Positions 23,201 through 31,603 of a stretch of DNA of 35,167 nucleotides are shown piece by piece; the stretch's first letter is position 1, and each line of letters opens with the position of its first letter. Source of the stretch: an uncultured Muribaculaceae bacterium (lineage in GTDB: Bacteria > Bacteroidota > Bacteroidia > Bacteroidales > Muribaculaceae); contig CAJTRS010000011.1 of assembly GCA_910578805.1 (NCBI GenBank), positions 1 through 35,167 on the forward strand. Direction: 5' to 3'. A program made the translations under genes and the position numbers. The notes under the pieces are model-generated. The model made no database searches. It had not been told where the DNA came from and saw nothing but the letters and a program-made list of their open reading frames with translations.

Positions 23201-24226
23201 TTATTTCCGGACGGTGTAATTGAGCTTTTTGGTGCGGTTGTTGCCGACGTCGGTATCGGGACGTAAGGAGAATAGGCTGCGCAACAATGTTCGTGAGGTG
23301 CGACGGCGGCGGTGGAATGACTCGTAGGTGTCGGTGCATGCATCGAACCCATCGGCATAACACGACTGCGGCCCGACATAACAATATGTAATCTCCTCAA
23401 AAGTCTTTTCAAAACAGCTGCGCGGTGCGGCTACCATGTCAAGTTCCTGCAACCCGGGCATGATACATGTGACTCCGAGGGCAGCGGCCTTGCGTGCCAC
23501 GGCTCCGAGCACACGGTCATATGCTTGCCTTACAGGCCCGAGATCGAAGTTATGATAAGACGTGTCGCCGAGGTTCTGTACGGGACGTATCTGCAATATA
23601 TCAATGACATCGCCGCCAAACAGAGAGAATATGCCCGCAAGGCTCTCCACATTGTCGGCATTGACGGTGTAGTTGACGCGCACTTTCAGCGCGGGCCGGT
23701 CTTTCTTTGCATTGCGAAGAGTGACAACAAGGCTTTCGAGGCGGGTGAAGTCGGCTCCCGGCATAAACCATTCGTAAGTGTCTCTGTCGGTGCCGTGGAG
23801 TGAAAGAGTAACCTCATCAAGTCCGGCAGCAATGCAATCGGCCAACAACGACGGCGAGAGCAACTGGCCGTTGGTGGTAACCGACACATAAGGCACCTTA
23901 TACTCCTTGGCCAAAGCTATGATCCTAGGCATACGCGGGTCAATAGTAGGCTCGGCACCACAGCCGATCTGCACTTTCAGCGCACGGTGAAACAGCGCAC
24001 GGGCAGCCCGGGATATGGCTTCATCGTCCATGCGCCCGGTCAATCGCTTGCGCTGCGCCGCATCGCTGAACGCACACATGCGACAACGCAGGTTACAGGC
24101 CACGACAGGGTCGATGAAAACACCTATGGTGCGGCGACGGGCCACATGAGCCGCCCACAGCATTGCGAGCCGCAGCCGCGGGCTGCGTACCGACGTGATC
24201 CTGCGAATCAATGAGTATATATCCAT
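23201..24226 (-). CDS. radical SAM protein
   Basis: The 341-residue protein has the radical SAM iron-sulfur motif CNLRCRMC (C44, C48, C51), which binds a 4Fe-4S cluster and S-adenosylmethionine. It continues with the core pattern KVQIGCGAEPTIDP, VSVTTNGQLL and LDEVTLSLHGTDRDTYEWF. The C-terminal part holds four more cysteines (SCFEKTFEEITYC, QSCYADGFDAC), which may bind a second cluster, but the spacing is not the classic SPASM pattern. The end NNRTKKLNYTVRK is basic. It lies 35 bases after the antiporter gene and is probably the last gene of the asd operon. The substrate is unknown. Confidence 0.85.
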   Translation of the reverse strand: MDIYSLIRRITSVRSPRLRLAMLWAAHVARRRTIGVFIDPVVACNLRCRMCAFSDAAQRKRLTGRMDDEAISRAARALFHRALKVQIGCGAEPTIDPRMPRIIALAKEYKVPYVSVTTNGQLLSPSLLADCIAAGLDEVTLSLHGTDRDTYEWFMPGADFTRLESLVVTLRNAKKDRPALKVRVNYTVNADNVESLAGIFSLFGGDVIDILQIRPVQNLGDTSYHNFDLGPVRQAYDRVLGAVARKAAALGVTCIMPGLQELDMVAAPRSCFEKTFEEITYCYVGPQSCYADGFDACTDTYESFHRRRRTSRTLLRSLFSLRPDTDVGNNRTKKLNYTVRK

Positions 24227-24261
24227 GCGATAAGACTGAGGGGAAACGGATCTGAGCGGAG

Positions 24262-26451
24262 TCAGAGCTCGATACGGTTTTTACGGTGACCCCTTGACAG
24301 GCGGTTTTTCAACAACAGCCCGCTACGGTAAATATCTTTAAGCTTGAGCCACAAAGGCGACGGAGCCGTGACAACATCGGAGGAGAGTGCGTCGTCAACC
24401 ACCGGCACCACGGCTTCTTCGCCGAACTGCTCTGGATAGATGACAATAAGGTTGTTTTGCGAGAAATATTTGCGCAGGAATTCGGGAAGCCCGTCCATTT
24501 CGGAACTGAACGACACAGAGGCGCGCCGCGCACTGATGACCACAAACAGGTCTTCATCAAGAATCTTGTTGGCCAACAGAATGAAATCGTCCCACTGCTC
24601 AATGTCGCGGTATTCGGACCGTATGGTGAATCGGTTGATGCGCAAGACTGCCGCTATGGACCGTCGGGTATCGCCGGAACAGCAGAATATGATGCGACAG
24701 CCGAGCTGCCGGGCCAGATTTGCCACCGCGCATACCCATCGGCTGAAACCGGACTCATACTGCGCTTTATCGGGCACAGCGACCACGATTCGCCTTACAG
24801 TGTTGACGGGAATGTAACAGCGCGAAATCACCACCATACGATACGTGGCCTTAAGCAGTTGGGTGAGCTTGTCGCCGAAGAAGGAGTCAATGACATTGCT
24901 TCGCCGGTGGAGACCGATGACCACCTCGTCGATGTCGCGCTCTTCGATGGTGTTCAGGACTCCGGTCACAAAATTCAGATCGTAACGGTCAATAGGCGTA
25001 AGGCTCACATCGACAGTAGAAGCCACATACTCGGCCACATCAAGAGAGTTTTTGCCGACGGCGCGCGAGGAGGGAGAATTGTCATTGCGTACATGGAGTC
25101 CGAACAGATTGGCCTGACGCGACGAGTTGTCGTGCATCATTATGGCCAGATTAACCAGCTCTGTGGCTGTCTTGGGATTGACAACCGGAATAAGAGTATT
25201 GACGCGGCGGCGTTTCCTGTCGGCCCCGTCAGACAAAGTATCCTCGGAAAGCAAGGTCTGCACCTTAAGTCGTGCGGCCGCACGCGCTGTGCCTACCGAC
25301 GACACAGTGCATGTGACAAGTATCATGAGTATGGTGCCGTTGAGGATACTTTCGTCAAAGAGGTGCATCTCATATCCTATCATCACCACGGCAAGAGCCA
25401 CGGCTGTGTGGGCATTGGAGAGCTGATACATGATGGAGCGCTCCACGGCCGCCATGGAGAATGTGCGCTGGGCCATATAGGCCGCCACCCACTTCGACAT
25501 CATAGCCACGGCACTCATCACGGCAGCCACATATAGGGTGGTCCAACCTGTGAAAAGGACACCAACATTGATGAGCATGCCCACCCCGATAAGGAAATAG
25601 GGGATAAAAAGCGCATTGCCCACAAAGACCAGACGCGACATGAGAGGAGAGCGTGCCGGAATGAACCGGTTGAGCACCAATCCGGCAAAGAAAGCGCCGA
25701 ACACTCCTTCAAGACCTATGAGCGCCGCTGTCTGCGCCGCAAGAAACACCATGACGAGGACATAGACAAACTGGCTTACCCCATCATTGTAATGCTTGAA
25801 GAACCACCGTGTGAGGCGCGGATATAGATAGACCAGGGCCACACAGTAAAGCAACAACTGTCCTGACAGACGCAACAGGAGCATCACATTCCACTCCCCT
25901 TCTCTGACAACGCCCACTACAGAAGCAAGCACCATGAGCGAGCCGAGCACCGTGAATATGGTTCCGGCAATGGCTATGACCACAGCCTTGTTGCGGGTGA
26001 GTCCGAAACGCGACACTATGGGATAGGCAAGCAAGGTATGAGCCGCAAACATCGAGGCCATGAGCAATGATGCCATAAGGCTCAGATGGAGCAGCAGACA
26101 GGCGGCGACAGTGCCGGCCGCCAGCGGTACAAGAAATGTATAGACGCCGAATACGGCACCCCGGCGGAGATTTTTGCGGAGGTGATACATGTCGATCTCC
26201 ACCCCGGCGAGAAACATGAGGTAAAGCAGGCCGACCTGGCCGAATACTTCGAAACTCATGTCGCGCGCCAGAATGTTAAGGCCGTGAGAACCCACCACCA
26301 CACCGGCGATTATCATGCCGATGACGTGGGGGATCTTGAGGCGCTTGAGCAATATGGGCGCCAACAGTATAATCGCAAGCACGATAAGGAATATTGACAC
26401 CGGCGATGTGACCAGCGGAGCCTTATTCGATATGGCAAGCGACAGAATCAT
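24262..26451 (-). CDS. CPA2-type cation/proton antiporter with UspA-like cytosolic tail
   Basis: The 729-residue protein has an N-terminal membrane half (about residues 1-400) with roughly a dozen hydrophobic segments. It starts with SPVSIFLIVLAIILLAPILL and then IPHVIGMIIAGVVVGSHGLN, the Kef/CPA2 signature. The C-terminal half (about 425-700) is soluble and resembles universal-stress-protein folds (NTLIPVVNPKTATELVNLA, DEVVIGLHRRSNVIDSFFGD, VRRIVVAVPDKAQYESGFSR), possibly two tandem copies. No TrkA-N/RCK domain is visible, unlike KefB/KefC. It probably exchanges Na+ or K+ for H+ across the inner membrane; the ion is unknown. It starts three bases after the asd stop. Confidence 0.85.
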   Translation of the reverse strand: MILSLAISNKAPLVTSPVSIFLIVLAIILLAPILLKRLKIPHVIGMIIAGVVVGSHGLNILARDMSFEVFGQVGLLYLMFLAGVEIDMYHLRKNLRRGAVFGVYTFLVPLAAGTVAACLLLHLSLMASLLMASMFAAHTLLAYPIVSRFGLTRNKAVVIAIAGTIFTVLGSLMVLASVVGVVREGEWNVMLLLRLSGQLLLYCVALVYLYPRLTRWFFKHYNDGVSQFVYVLVMVFLAAQTAALIGLEGVFGAFFAGLVLNRFIPARSPLMSRLVFVGNALFIPYFLIGVGMLINVGVLFTGWTTLYVAAVMSAVAMMSKWVAAYMAQRTFSMAAVERSIMYQLSNAHTAVALAVVMIGYEMHLFDESILNGTILMILVTCTVSSVGTARAAARLKVQTLLSEDTLSDGADRKRRRVNTLIPVVNPKTATELVNLAIMMHDNSSRQANLFGLHVRNDNSPSSRAVGKNSLDVAEYVASTVDVSLTPIDRYDLNFVTGVLNTIEERDIDEVVIGLHRRSNVIDSFFGDKLTQLLKATYRMVVISRCYIPVNTVRRIVVAVPDKAQYESGFSRWVCAVANLARQLGCRIIFCCSGDTRRSIAAVLRINRFTIRSEYRDIEQWDDFILLANKILDEDLFVVISARRASVSFSSEMDGLPEFLRKYFSQNNLIVIYPEQFGEEAVVPVVDDALSSDVVTAPSPLWLKLKDIYRSGLLLKNRLSRGHRKNRIEL

Positions 26452-26454
26452 GTA

Positions 26455-27462
26455 TTATTTCTTGTGAGCGATGAGATACTGCGCTATCTGCACAGCGTTG
26501 AGGGCGGCGCCTTTTTTGATCTGGTCGCCAACGACCCAGAACGACAGACCCCGGTCATTGGTGATGTCGGCACGGATACGTCCCACATAGACAGGATCGG
26601 CATTGGCCACAAACAGGGGCATGGGATAGAGTTTATCGGCCGGATTATCGACCACCACCACGCCCTGCGCCTTGGCGAAGGCTTCACGGGCGGCTTCGAC
26701 GCCGACAGGTGATTCGGTCTCGATCCACACCGCCTCGCTATGGGCACGCATCACAGGCACGCGCACACATGTGGCGCTTACCTCCAGTGAGGGGGCGTGC
26801 ATGATTTTCTTTGTCTCGTGGTACATCTTCATCTCTTCCTTGGTGTAGCCGTTGTCGGTAAACACATCTATATGCGGAATGACGTTGTAGGCCAACTGAT
26901 AGGCAAATTTCTCCACTTTAGGCTCCTTGCCGTCAGACAGAGCGGAGTGCTGCCCGACAAGTTCGTCCATGGCTGCGGCACCGGCACCACTGGCAGCCTG
27001 ATATGTGGCCACATGCACGCGGCGTATTGGGCTTATGTCGTGGATAGGCTTAAGCGCCACTACCATCTGTATGGTGGTGCAGTTGGGGTTGGCAATAATG
27101 TTACGCGGCGTATTGAATGCGTCGTCGCCGTTTACCTCGGGCACCACCAACGGCACGTCGGGATCCATGCGGAACGCGCTGGAATTATCGATCATCACAG
27201 CACCGTGGCGAGTGATATCGGCGGCATACTCCCTGGAGACTCCGGCACCGGCCGAAGTAAACACGATGTCAACGTCCTTGAAGTCATCGCCATGGGTAAG
27301 CTCACGCACTACGTATTCCTTGCCTCGGAAAGTGTAACTGCTTCCGGCGCTGCGCTTAGAACCGAAGAGCAACAGGTTGTCAACCGGGAAATCCTGCTCC
27401 TGGAGCACTCTGAGAAACTCTTGACCTACGGCACCGCTGGCGCCTACTATAGCGATATTCAT
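26455..27462 (-). CDS. asd: aspartate-semialdehyde dehydrogenase
   Basis: The enzyme reduces beta-aspartyl phosphate to aspartate semialdehyde with NADPH, at the branch to lysine/diaminopimelate, threonine and methionine. The 335 residues show the nucleotide-binding GASGAVGQEFLRVL, the catalytic cysteine C128 in NPNCTT, and the histidine in RVPVMRAHSEAVW. The family is usually 330-370 residues. It is the first gene of a probable three-gene unit, with a -7 promoter box at 27520-27527, and the antiporter gene follows after three bases. Confidence 0.97.
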   Translation of the reverse strand: MNIAIVGASGAVGQEFLRVLQEQDFPVDNLLLFGSKRSAGSSYTFRGKEYVVRELTHGDDFKDVDIVFTSAGAGVSREYAADITRHGAVMIDNSSAFRMDPDVPLVVPEVNGDDAFNTPRNIIANPNCTTIQMVVALKPIHDISPIRRVHVATYQAASGAGAAAMDELVGQHSALSDGKEPKVEKFAYQLAYNVIPHIDVFTDNGYTKEEMKMYHETKKIMHAPSLEVSATCVRVPVMRAHSEAVWIETESPVGVEAAREAFAKAQGVVVVDNPADKLYPMPLFVANADPVYVGRIRADITNDRGLSFWVVGDQIKKGAALNAVQIAQYLIAHKK

Positions 27463-27519
27463 AGTCTGTACAATTTAATCTTAAATTATAGTTATAAACA
27501 GATAAAATAATTCCATCGG

Positions 27520-27527
27520 CAAAATTA
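27520..27527 (-). promoter_or_regulatory. -7 promoter box for asd
   Basis: A perfect TAATTTTG lies on the minus strand 58 bases before the asd ATG. No TTTG lies 18-21 bases upstream, and the nearest is TTTA at 27548-27545 (17-base spacing). The site is AT-rich and well placed, but only half of the consensus is met. Confidence 0.45.
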
Positions 27528-27558
27528 CAAATTTTTCTTAAAAGTAAAGTATATCACA

Positions 27559-27611
27559 CCACTGCGGCCGACAAAAAGAATGCACCGCAGCGGAAAAGAT
27601 TACCACTGCGG
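27559..27611. repeat. three alternating inverted 9-mers forming two exclusive hairpins
   Basis: CCACTGCGG occurs at 27559-27567 and again at 27603-27611, with its imperfect inverse CCGCAGCGG at 27585-27593 between them. The middle copy can pair with either outer copy (eight of nine pairs each), so two hairpins compete. The block lies between asd and the DUF6582-like gene, 35 bases past the stop of the latter, where a terminator for that minus-strand unit would be expected. The rest of the 27463-27645 gap holds only the asd leader. Confidence 0.45.
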
Positions 27612-27645
27612 CACACGTGCGTATTTTTATTCACGAAACCACTTA

Positions 27646-27882
27646 TCAGATACCCGCATAACTATGCACCACCGGGCTTTCGACACAGACTCCGAACTCC
27701 CGTGCACGCTCCAGAATGGCCTTGGCAAGCTGAGGTTTCAGTTCCTCGGGACAGTAACGGAAATAAGCTTCGGCCGCCCTTACATGGGCTGCATCGGGCA
27801 TGGGATATTCACGTCTTTGCGGCAATCCGAACGCCGAATCGGGCAATTCCTCTTTTTGACGATATGACAGACGGTCGGTCAT
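27646..27882 (-). CDS. small hypothetical protein, DUF6582-like
   Basis: The 78-residue product begins MTDRLSYRQKEELPDSAFGL. Its core pattern is LPDSAFG, then a basic stretch (PQRREYPM), DAAHVRAAEAYFRYC and a final amphipathic helix (QLAKAILERAREFGV). This resembles what I remember of DUF6582, a short domain common in phage-linked and prohead-protease-type proteins. No signal peptide or membrane segment is visible. It starts 17 bases after the stop of the outer-membrane barrel gene, so they may be co-transcribed. The consistent composition and family-like motif argue for a real gene. The function is unknown. Confidence 0.65.
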   Translation of the reverse strand: MTDRLSYRQKEELPDSAFGLPQRREYPMPDAAHVRAAEAYFRYCPEELKPQLAKAILERAREFGVCVESPVVHSYAGI

Positions 27883-27899
27883 GGCGGTAACAGATGTTA

Positions 27900-28421
27900 T
27901 CAGAAATTCAATCTCATACCCACCTGCAACAGACCCTGCACACCGAAACCGGCCTCACCGAACATGGTGAAAAGAGGGCTTAGCTGCACATCGACTCCCA
28001 CCGGAGAGAGCTGAAATGCAAAGTATCCTTTATTGTAGGCATCGCCTTCGTAAGGCTGCATGTGGGAAATCTCGGCACCGATGCCCATGTGGGCATAAAC
28101 CGTGAGCAGACGGTTGCGGTAATAGTCATAACGGCCGTTAAGCATGATGGCGTGGTAGGCAATGTCACTGCTATGCTTGCCTTTTGTGGTGGTGCTGGAG
28201 AATGTGTAGGAGGGACCTACCCAGAATTTAGGAAGCACCTGCACATTGAATCCGAGGTTAATGGCACCCCAGGCATTGTTGACATGATGCCAGCCATCGT
28301 GATAGTCTGATGCGTCCATAAGAGTGTAACCGCCGTAACTTAACGACAGATTCATTTTCTGCGCTTTAGCTCCGGCTGACAGACCTACAACCGCTATGAG
28401 CACGAGTAGTAATTTTTTCAT
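27900..28421 (-). CDS. small outer-membrane beta-barrel protein
   Basis: The 173-residue protein has a signal peptide (MKKLLLVLIAVVGLSAGAKA, cut near residue 20). It then alternates polar and hydrophobic residues in strands (MNLSLSYGGYTLMD, AINLGFNVQVLPKFWVGPSY, LTVYAHMGIGAEIS) and ends in phenylalanine (GLLQVGMRLNF), the usual signal for outer-membrane insertion. The size suggests an eight-stranded barrel. Its role cannot be told. It is divergent from ybaK, with 116 bases between the two starts, and is followed by the small DUF6582-like gene. Confidence 0.75.
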   Translation of the reverse strand: MKKLLLVLIAVVGLSAGAKAQKMNLSLSYGGYTLMDASDYHDGWHHVNNAWGAINLGFNVQVLPKFWVGPSYTFSSTTTKGKHSSDIAYHAIMLNGRYDYYRNRLLTVYAHMGIGAEISHMQPYEGDAYNKGYFAFQLSPVGVDVQLSPLFTMFGEAGFGVQGLLQVGMRLNF

Positions 28422-28510
28422 AGATCGAAACGTTATTGTTAGAATTAAGAGATTTTATCATTTACACATTTTTAAACAAGCGCAATGGCCGGATTGTTGA
28501 CACATTTTTG

Positions 28511-28518
28511 TAAATTTG
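28511..28518 (+). promoter_or_regulatory. -7 promoter box for ybaK-aroC
   Basis: A perfect TAAATTTG lies 19 bases before the ybaK ATG at 28538, so the leader would be only about 13 bases. The expected -33 region (near 28487-28491) is GGCC-rich and does not match TTTG, so the promoter is only half supported. A similar motif for the divergent barrel gene was not found. Confidence 0.45.
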
Positions 28519-28537
28519 CGTGTAAACACTCACAATT

Positions 28538-29035
28538 ATGGGACACTTAAACAAGACAAACGCAGCGCGTCTGCTTGACAAGGCGGGAATAAAATACCGG
28601 CTTATCCCCTACACCGTAGATGAAAACAATCTGGCTGCCGACCATGTGGCGGAGGAACTTGGCGAAGACATACGGCAGGTGTTCAAGACACTTGTGCTCC
28701 ATGGCGACAAATCGGGATATTTCGTGTGCGTGGTTCCGGGCGACAGCGAGGTGGACCTGAAAAAGGCCGCAAAAGCCGCCGGCGCAAAAAAAGCCGACCT
28801 GATAGCGATGAAAGAGCTACTGCCTCTGACAGGCTACATACGCGGAGGGTGCTCGCCCATAGGCATGAAGAAACCGTTTCCCACATTTTTCCACACCACG
28901 GCAACAGACCATGACGAGATATTTGTAAGCGCGGGTGTAAGAGGCCTTCAGATAGCAATATCGCCAGATGAGCTTATAAGATATGTGAATGCTTCGGTAA
29001 CCGACCTGACAACGGAGGTGTCGGACCATGAATAG
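28538..29035 (+). CDS. ybaK: Cys-tRNA(Pro)/Cys-tRNA(Cys) deacylase, YbaK type
   Basis: The enzyme hydrolyses Cys-tRNA(Pro) mischarged by prolyl-tRNA synthetase. The 165 residues match YbaK/EbsC length. The catalytic lysine is K50 in VFKTLVL, and the conserved loop GGCSPIGMKK (103-112) follows, with the substrate-pocket pattern CVVPGDSEVDLKKAAKAAGA before it. The stop overlaps the aroC start by eight bases, so the two are likely translationally coupled. The start MGHLNKTNAARLLDKAGI is typical. Confidence 0.93.
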   Translation: MGHLNKTNAARLLDKAGIKYRLIPYTVDENNLAADHVAEELGEDIRQVFKTLVLHGDKSGYFVCVVPGDSEVDLKKAAKAAGAKKADLIAMKELLPLTGYIRGGCSPIGMKKPFPTFFHTTATDHDEIFVSAGVRGLQIAISPDELIRYVNASVTDLTTEVSDHE

Positions 29036-30104
29036 TTTCGGCAAGATATTCCGGCTCACGACATTCGGCGAGTCGCACGGGACCGCACTTGGCGGTGTGA
29101 TAGACGGCATGCCCGCCGGCATAAGGATAGATACCGCCGAGATAATGCGTCAACTCGGCCGGCGGCGCCCGGGTCAGTCACAGATAGTGACCCAGCGTAA
29201 CGAGAATGACCGGGTGGAACTTCTCTCGGGCATATTCGAGGGTGTGACCACCGGCACGCCTATAGGATTCATCATACCCAACACGGACAACCGTTCGGGC
29301 GATTATGATGAGATGCGCCACAAGCTGCGCCCATCACATGCAGACTACACATACATGGCCAAATACGGTGTGAGGGATCACCGCGGAGGCGGCCGCTCGT
29401 CGGCACGAGAGACGGCATCGAGAGTCGTGGCCGGAGCCATAGCCATGCAGGCGCTCAAAGAGCTTGGAATAGAGATATGTGCCTACACCTCGGCCGTGGG
29501 CGATATATGTCTTGAGCCAGACTACCGACTCTATGACCTGTCACTTACAGAGAGCAATGATGTGAGATGTCCGGATACTGAAAAAGCCGCAGAAATGGAG
29601 CGCCTGATAAAGGCAGTAAAATCGGAAGGCGACACCATAGGCGGTGTCATCACATGCGTGGTCAAGGGGTGCCCTGCCGGATTGGGCGAACCTGTGGCCG
29701 GAAAGCTTCACGCCTCGCTTGCCTCGGCCATGATGAGCATAAACGCCGCCAAAGGTTTCGAATACGGCATGGGATTCGAAGGCTGCCGCTACCGCGGTAG
29801 CGAGATGTCAGACCAATTTGAGTGCAAGGGCGGGAAGATAAGCACCCTTACGAACCACTCTGGCGGAATACAGGGAGGCATATCCAATGGAGAAGATATC
29901 TATTTCCGCGTGGCATTCAAGCCGGTAGCCACATTGCTGCAAGAGGTGGCCACGGTAACCGTCAGCGGAGAGGCCACGGTGCTTAAAGCGCGCGGACGTC
30001 ATGATCCGTGTGTAGTGCCGCGCGCCGTGCCCATAGTGGAAGCTATGACCGCCATGGTGATACTCGACCACTGGCTGCTCAACAAAACCGCACATCTGCA
30101 GTAA
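29028..30104 (+). CDS. aroC: chorismate synthase
   Basis: The enzyme converts 5-enolpyruvylshikimate 3-phosphate to chorismate, the last step of the shikimate pathway, using reduced FMN. The 358 residues show the three family signatures: GESHGTALGGVIDGMPAG near the start, DHRGGGRSSARETASRVVAG in the middle, and SGGIQGGISNGEDIYFRVAF near the C-terminus. RRRPGQSQIVTQRNENDRVE is also conserved. It overlaps ybaK by eight bases and precedes the radical SAM gene by 15. Confidence 0.98.
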   Translation: MNSFGKIFRLTTFGESHGTALGGVIDGMPAGIRIDTAEIMRQLGRRRPGQSQIVTQRNENDRVELLSGIFEGVTTGTPIGFIIPNTDNRSGDYDEMRHKLRPSHADYTYMAKYGVRDHRGGGRSSARETASRVVAGAIAMQALKELGIEICAYTSAVGDICLEPDYRLYDLSLTESNDVRCPDTEKAAEMERLIKAVKSEGDTIGGVITCVVKGCPAGLGEPVAGKLHASLASAMMSINAAKGFEYGMGFEGCRYRGSEMSDQFECKGGKISTLTNHSGGIQGGISNGEDIYFRVAFKPVATLLQEVATVTVSGEATVLKARGRHDPCVVPRAVPIVEAMTAMVILDHWLLNKTAHLQ

Positions 30105-30119
30105 AACCGCATTGGAAAG

Positions 30120-31028
30120 ATGAATCAGACCTCTGAATTTGAATTTTGCGATTTCGCCCATTTCATATCACGGTATCTGCCGGGAAAGCTACAGAAACTT
30201 ACGGTAAATGCGGGGCTGTCATGTCCCAACCGCGACGGGACCAAAGGCTACGGCGGCTGTTCGTACTGCAACAACAGTTCATTCAGTCCGGGATTCAGCG
30301 CCAATCCGGAAGATATAGGGCAGCAACTTGAGAAGGGCAAGCAGTTTTTTGCGCGGAAATACCCAAACATGAGATATCTGGCGTATTTTCAATCATATAC
30401 AGGAAGCCACGAAGCCACAGACAGGCTCATGTCAATGTATCGCCAGGCACTTGGAGTGGAGGGTATAGATGGAATCATAATCGGCACACGCCCCGACTGC
30501 ATGCCTCAGGATCTACTGGAAGAACTTGGCAGGTTGGGTAAGGAACGGTTTGTGATGGTGGAATATGGAGCCGAATCGAGCCACGACACCACACTGCAGC
30601 GCGTAAACAGGTGCCACAGCTGGGCTGATACGGCCGATGCCGTGCACCGCACCGCCGCGATGGGAATTCCTGTAGGACTTCACCTGATCATGGGACTGCC
30701 GGGCGAAAGCCGGAGGGACATGCTTGCCACCATCGATGCCGTAAACACCTTGCCTGTGGATATCATAAAGTGCCACCAGCTGCAACTGATAAGGGGCACA
30801 AGGCTATGCCGCGAGGTCGAGGAGGGTGTGACCGATGTCCACATATTCTCTGTGGAAGAGTATGTCGATCTGTGCTGTGATATAATAAGGCGTATCCGTA
30901 AGGATATAGCCATAGAGCGATTTGTGTCGCAATCGCCCGACAATCTGTTAGTGGCCCCGAGGTGGGGGTTGAAAAACTACGAATTCATGCACATGCTGCG
31001 CCGCCGTCTGCGGGAACGCGTAGAATAG
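30120..31028 (+). CDS. TIGR01212-type radical SAM protein (YhcC-like)
   Basis: The 302-residue protein carries the family-specific cluster motif CPNRDGTKGYGGCSYC (C35, C47, C50; spacing 11 then 2), which differs from the common Cx3Cx2C and is diagnostic for this group. Other conserved parts are YLAYFQSYTGSHE, IIGTRPDCMPQDLLEEL, FVMVEYGAESSHDTTLQRVN and GLHLIMGLPGESRRDML. The biological substrate is not established. It follows aroC closely and ends 16 bases before the stop of the convergent SecB-like gene, with no terminator seen between them. Confidence 0.9.
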   Translation: MNQTSEFEFCDFAHFISRYLPGKLQKLTVNAGLSCPNRDGTKGYGGCSYCNNSSFSPGFSANPEDIGQQLEKGKQFFARKYPNMRYLAYFQSYTGSHEATDRLMSMYRQALGVEGIDGIIIGTRPDCMPQDLLEELGRLGKERFVMVEYGAESSHDTTLQRVNRCHSWADTADAVHRTAAMGIPVGLHLIMGLPGESRRDMLATIDAVNTLPVDIIKCHQLQLIRGTRLCREVEEGVTDVHIFSVEEYVDLCCDIIRRIRKDIAIERFVSQSPDNLLVAPRWGLKNYEFMHMLRRRLRERVE

Positions 31029-31044
31029 CCAGTCCGAAGTAAAA

Positions 31045-31521
31045 TCATGAGAAGGCGCGGTCGGCATAGATGTCCTCACCGGCCATAATAATGTCATCGA
31101 TGAGGGAATTGATGTCGTAAACCGGAAGAGGATAGTGGCGGAGGAATGTGCGTGAGGTTCGTAGGGCTATCATGCCTCGTACGGCACCGATGCCGATGCT
31201 CAGCATCAGGCTTACCAAATCGGTGGGAAGTATCACGTCACGATTGCCTGATATGAAATCGGCAGGCTGATGTATCAGTTCGAAATCGGCTTCTATAACG
31301 TAGTCGAGAAGTTTGCGCATGATCTGTCCACGATAGGTGGTATAATGGACTCCGAGACGCAATCTGACCACATGCGAAGACTCATTACGGCTGAAATCGG
31401 TAGTGAGATTGACCTCCACAGGCGTGCCGGAGTAACGCACCATTTCCCAGTGATGTATGACCGAGAGACGCGGAAGCTCCCTCAATCCAATAAGCCTTAT
31501 GTCGATATCCTGCTGTTTCAC
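31045..31521 (-). CDS. SecB-like protein (putative export chaperone)
   Basis: I prefer the GTG start at 31521 (reading VKQQDIDIRLIGLRELPRLS), giving 158 residues. An ATG at 31626 would start inside gldN and run through its terminator, and the next ATG (31443) would cut the first strand. The order of segments fits a SecB-like fold: a first strand (DIDIRLIGL), PVEVNLTTDFSRNESSHVVR, paired strands with LRLGVHYT and YVIEADFELIH, and a long helix (SLMLSIGIGAVRGMIALRTS) followed by LPVYDINSLI. It lies just past gldN, separated by the terminator. The family assignment comes from pattern only and the role is unknown. Confidence 0.5.
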   Translation of the reverse strand: MKQQDIDIRLIGLRELPRLSVIHHWEMVRYSGTPVEVNLTTDFSRNESSHVVRLRLGVHYTTYRGQIMRKLLDYVIEADFELIHQPADFISGNRDVILPTDLVSLMLSIGIGAVRGMIALRTSRTFLRHYPLPVYDINSLIDDIIMAGEDIYADRAFS

Positions 31522-31534
31522 ACATATAAAACGA

Positions 31535-31572
31535 AAACCGCAGGGCCATTGTTTAGTAAGACCCTGCGGTTT
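31535..31572 (-). terminator. terminator after gldN
   Basis: A perfect 11-base-pair stem (31535-31545 with 31562-31572; AAACCGCAGGG and its complement) encloses a 16-base loop. On the minus strand it is followed by TTTTCGTTTTAT. It lies 32 bases past the gldN stop codon and just before the SecB-like gene, so it should end most gldLMN transcripts. Confidence 0.8.
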
Positions 31573-31603
31573 CTGTATGCGGTATGTGATCGGAACACGG
31601 TGA

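Noticed and set aside
24457..25536. A 359-codon plus-strand ORF opposite the antiporter gene
   Set aside because: It is histidine- and glycine-rich antisense translation of a real gene and shows no domain.
27583..27645. Possible further coding sequence in the gap downstream of the small DUF6582-like gene
   Set aside because: Only a short plus-strand frame with stop-rich surroundings exists. It overlaps the inverted repeats and the antisense of the small gene.
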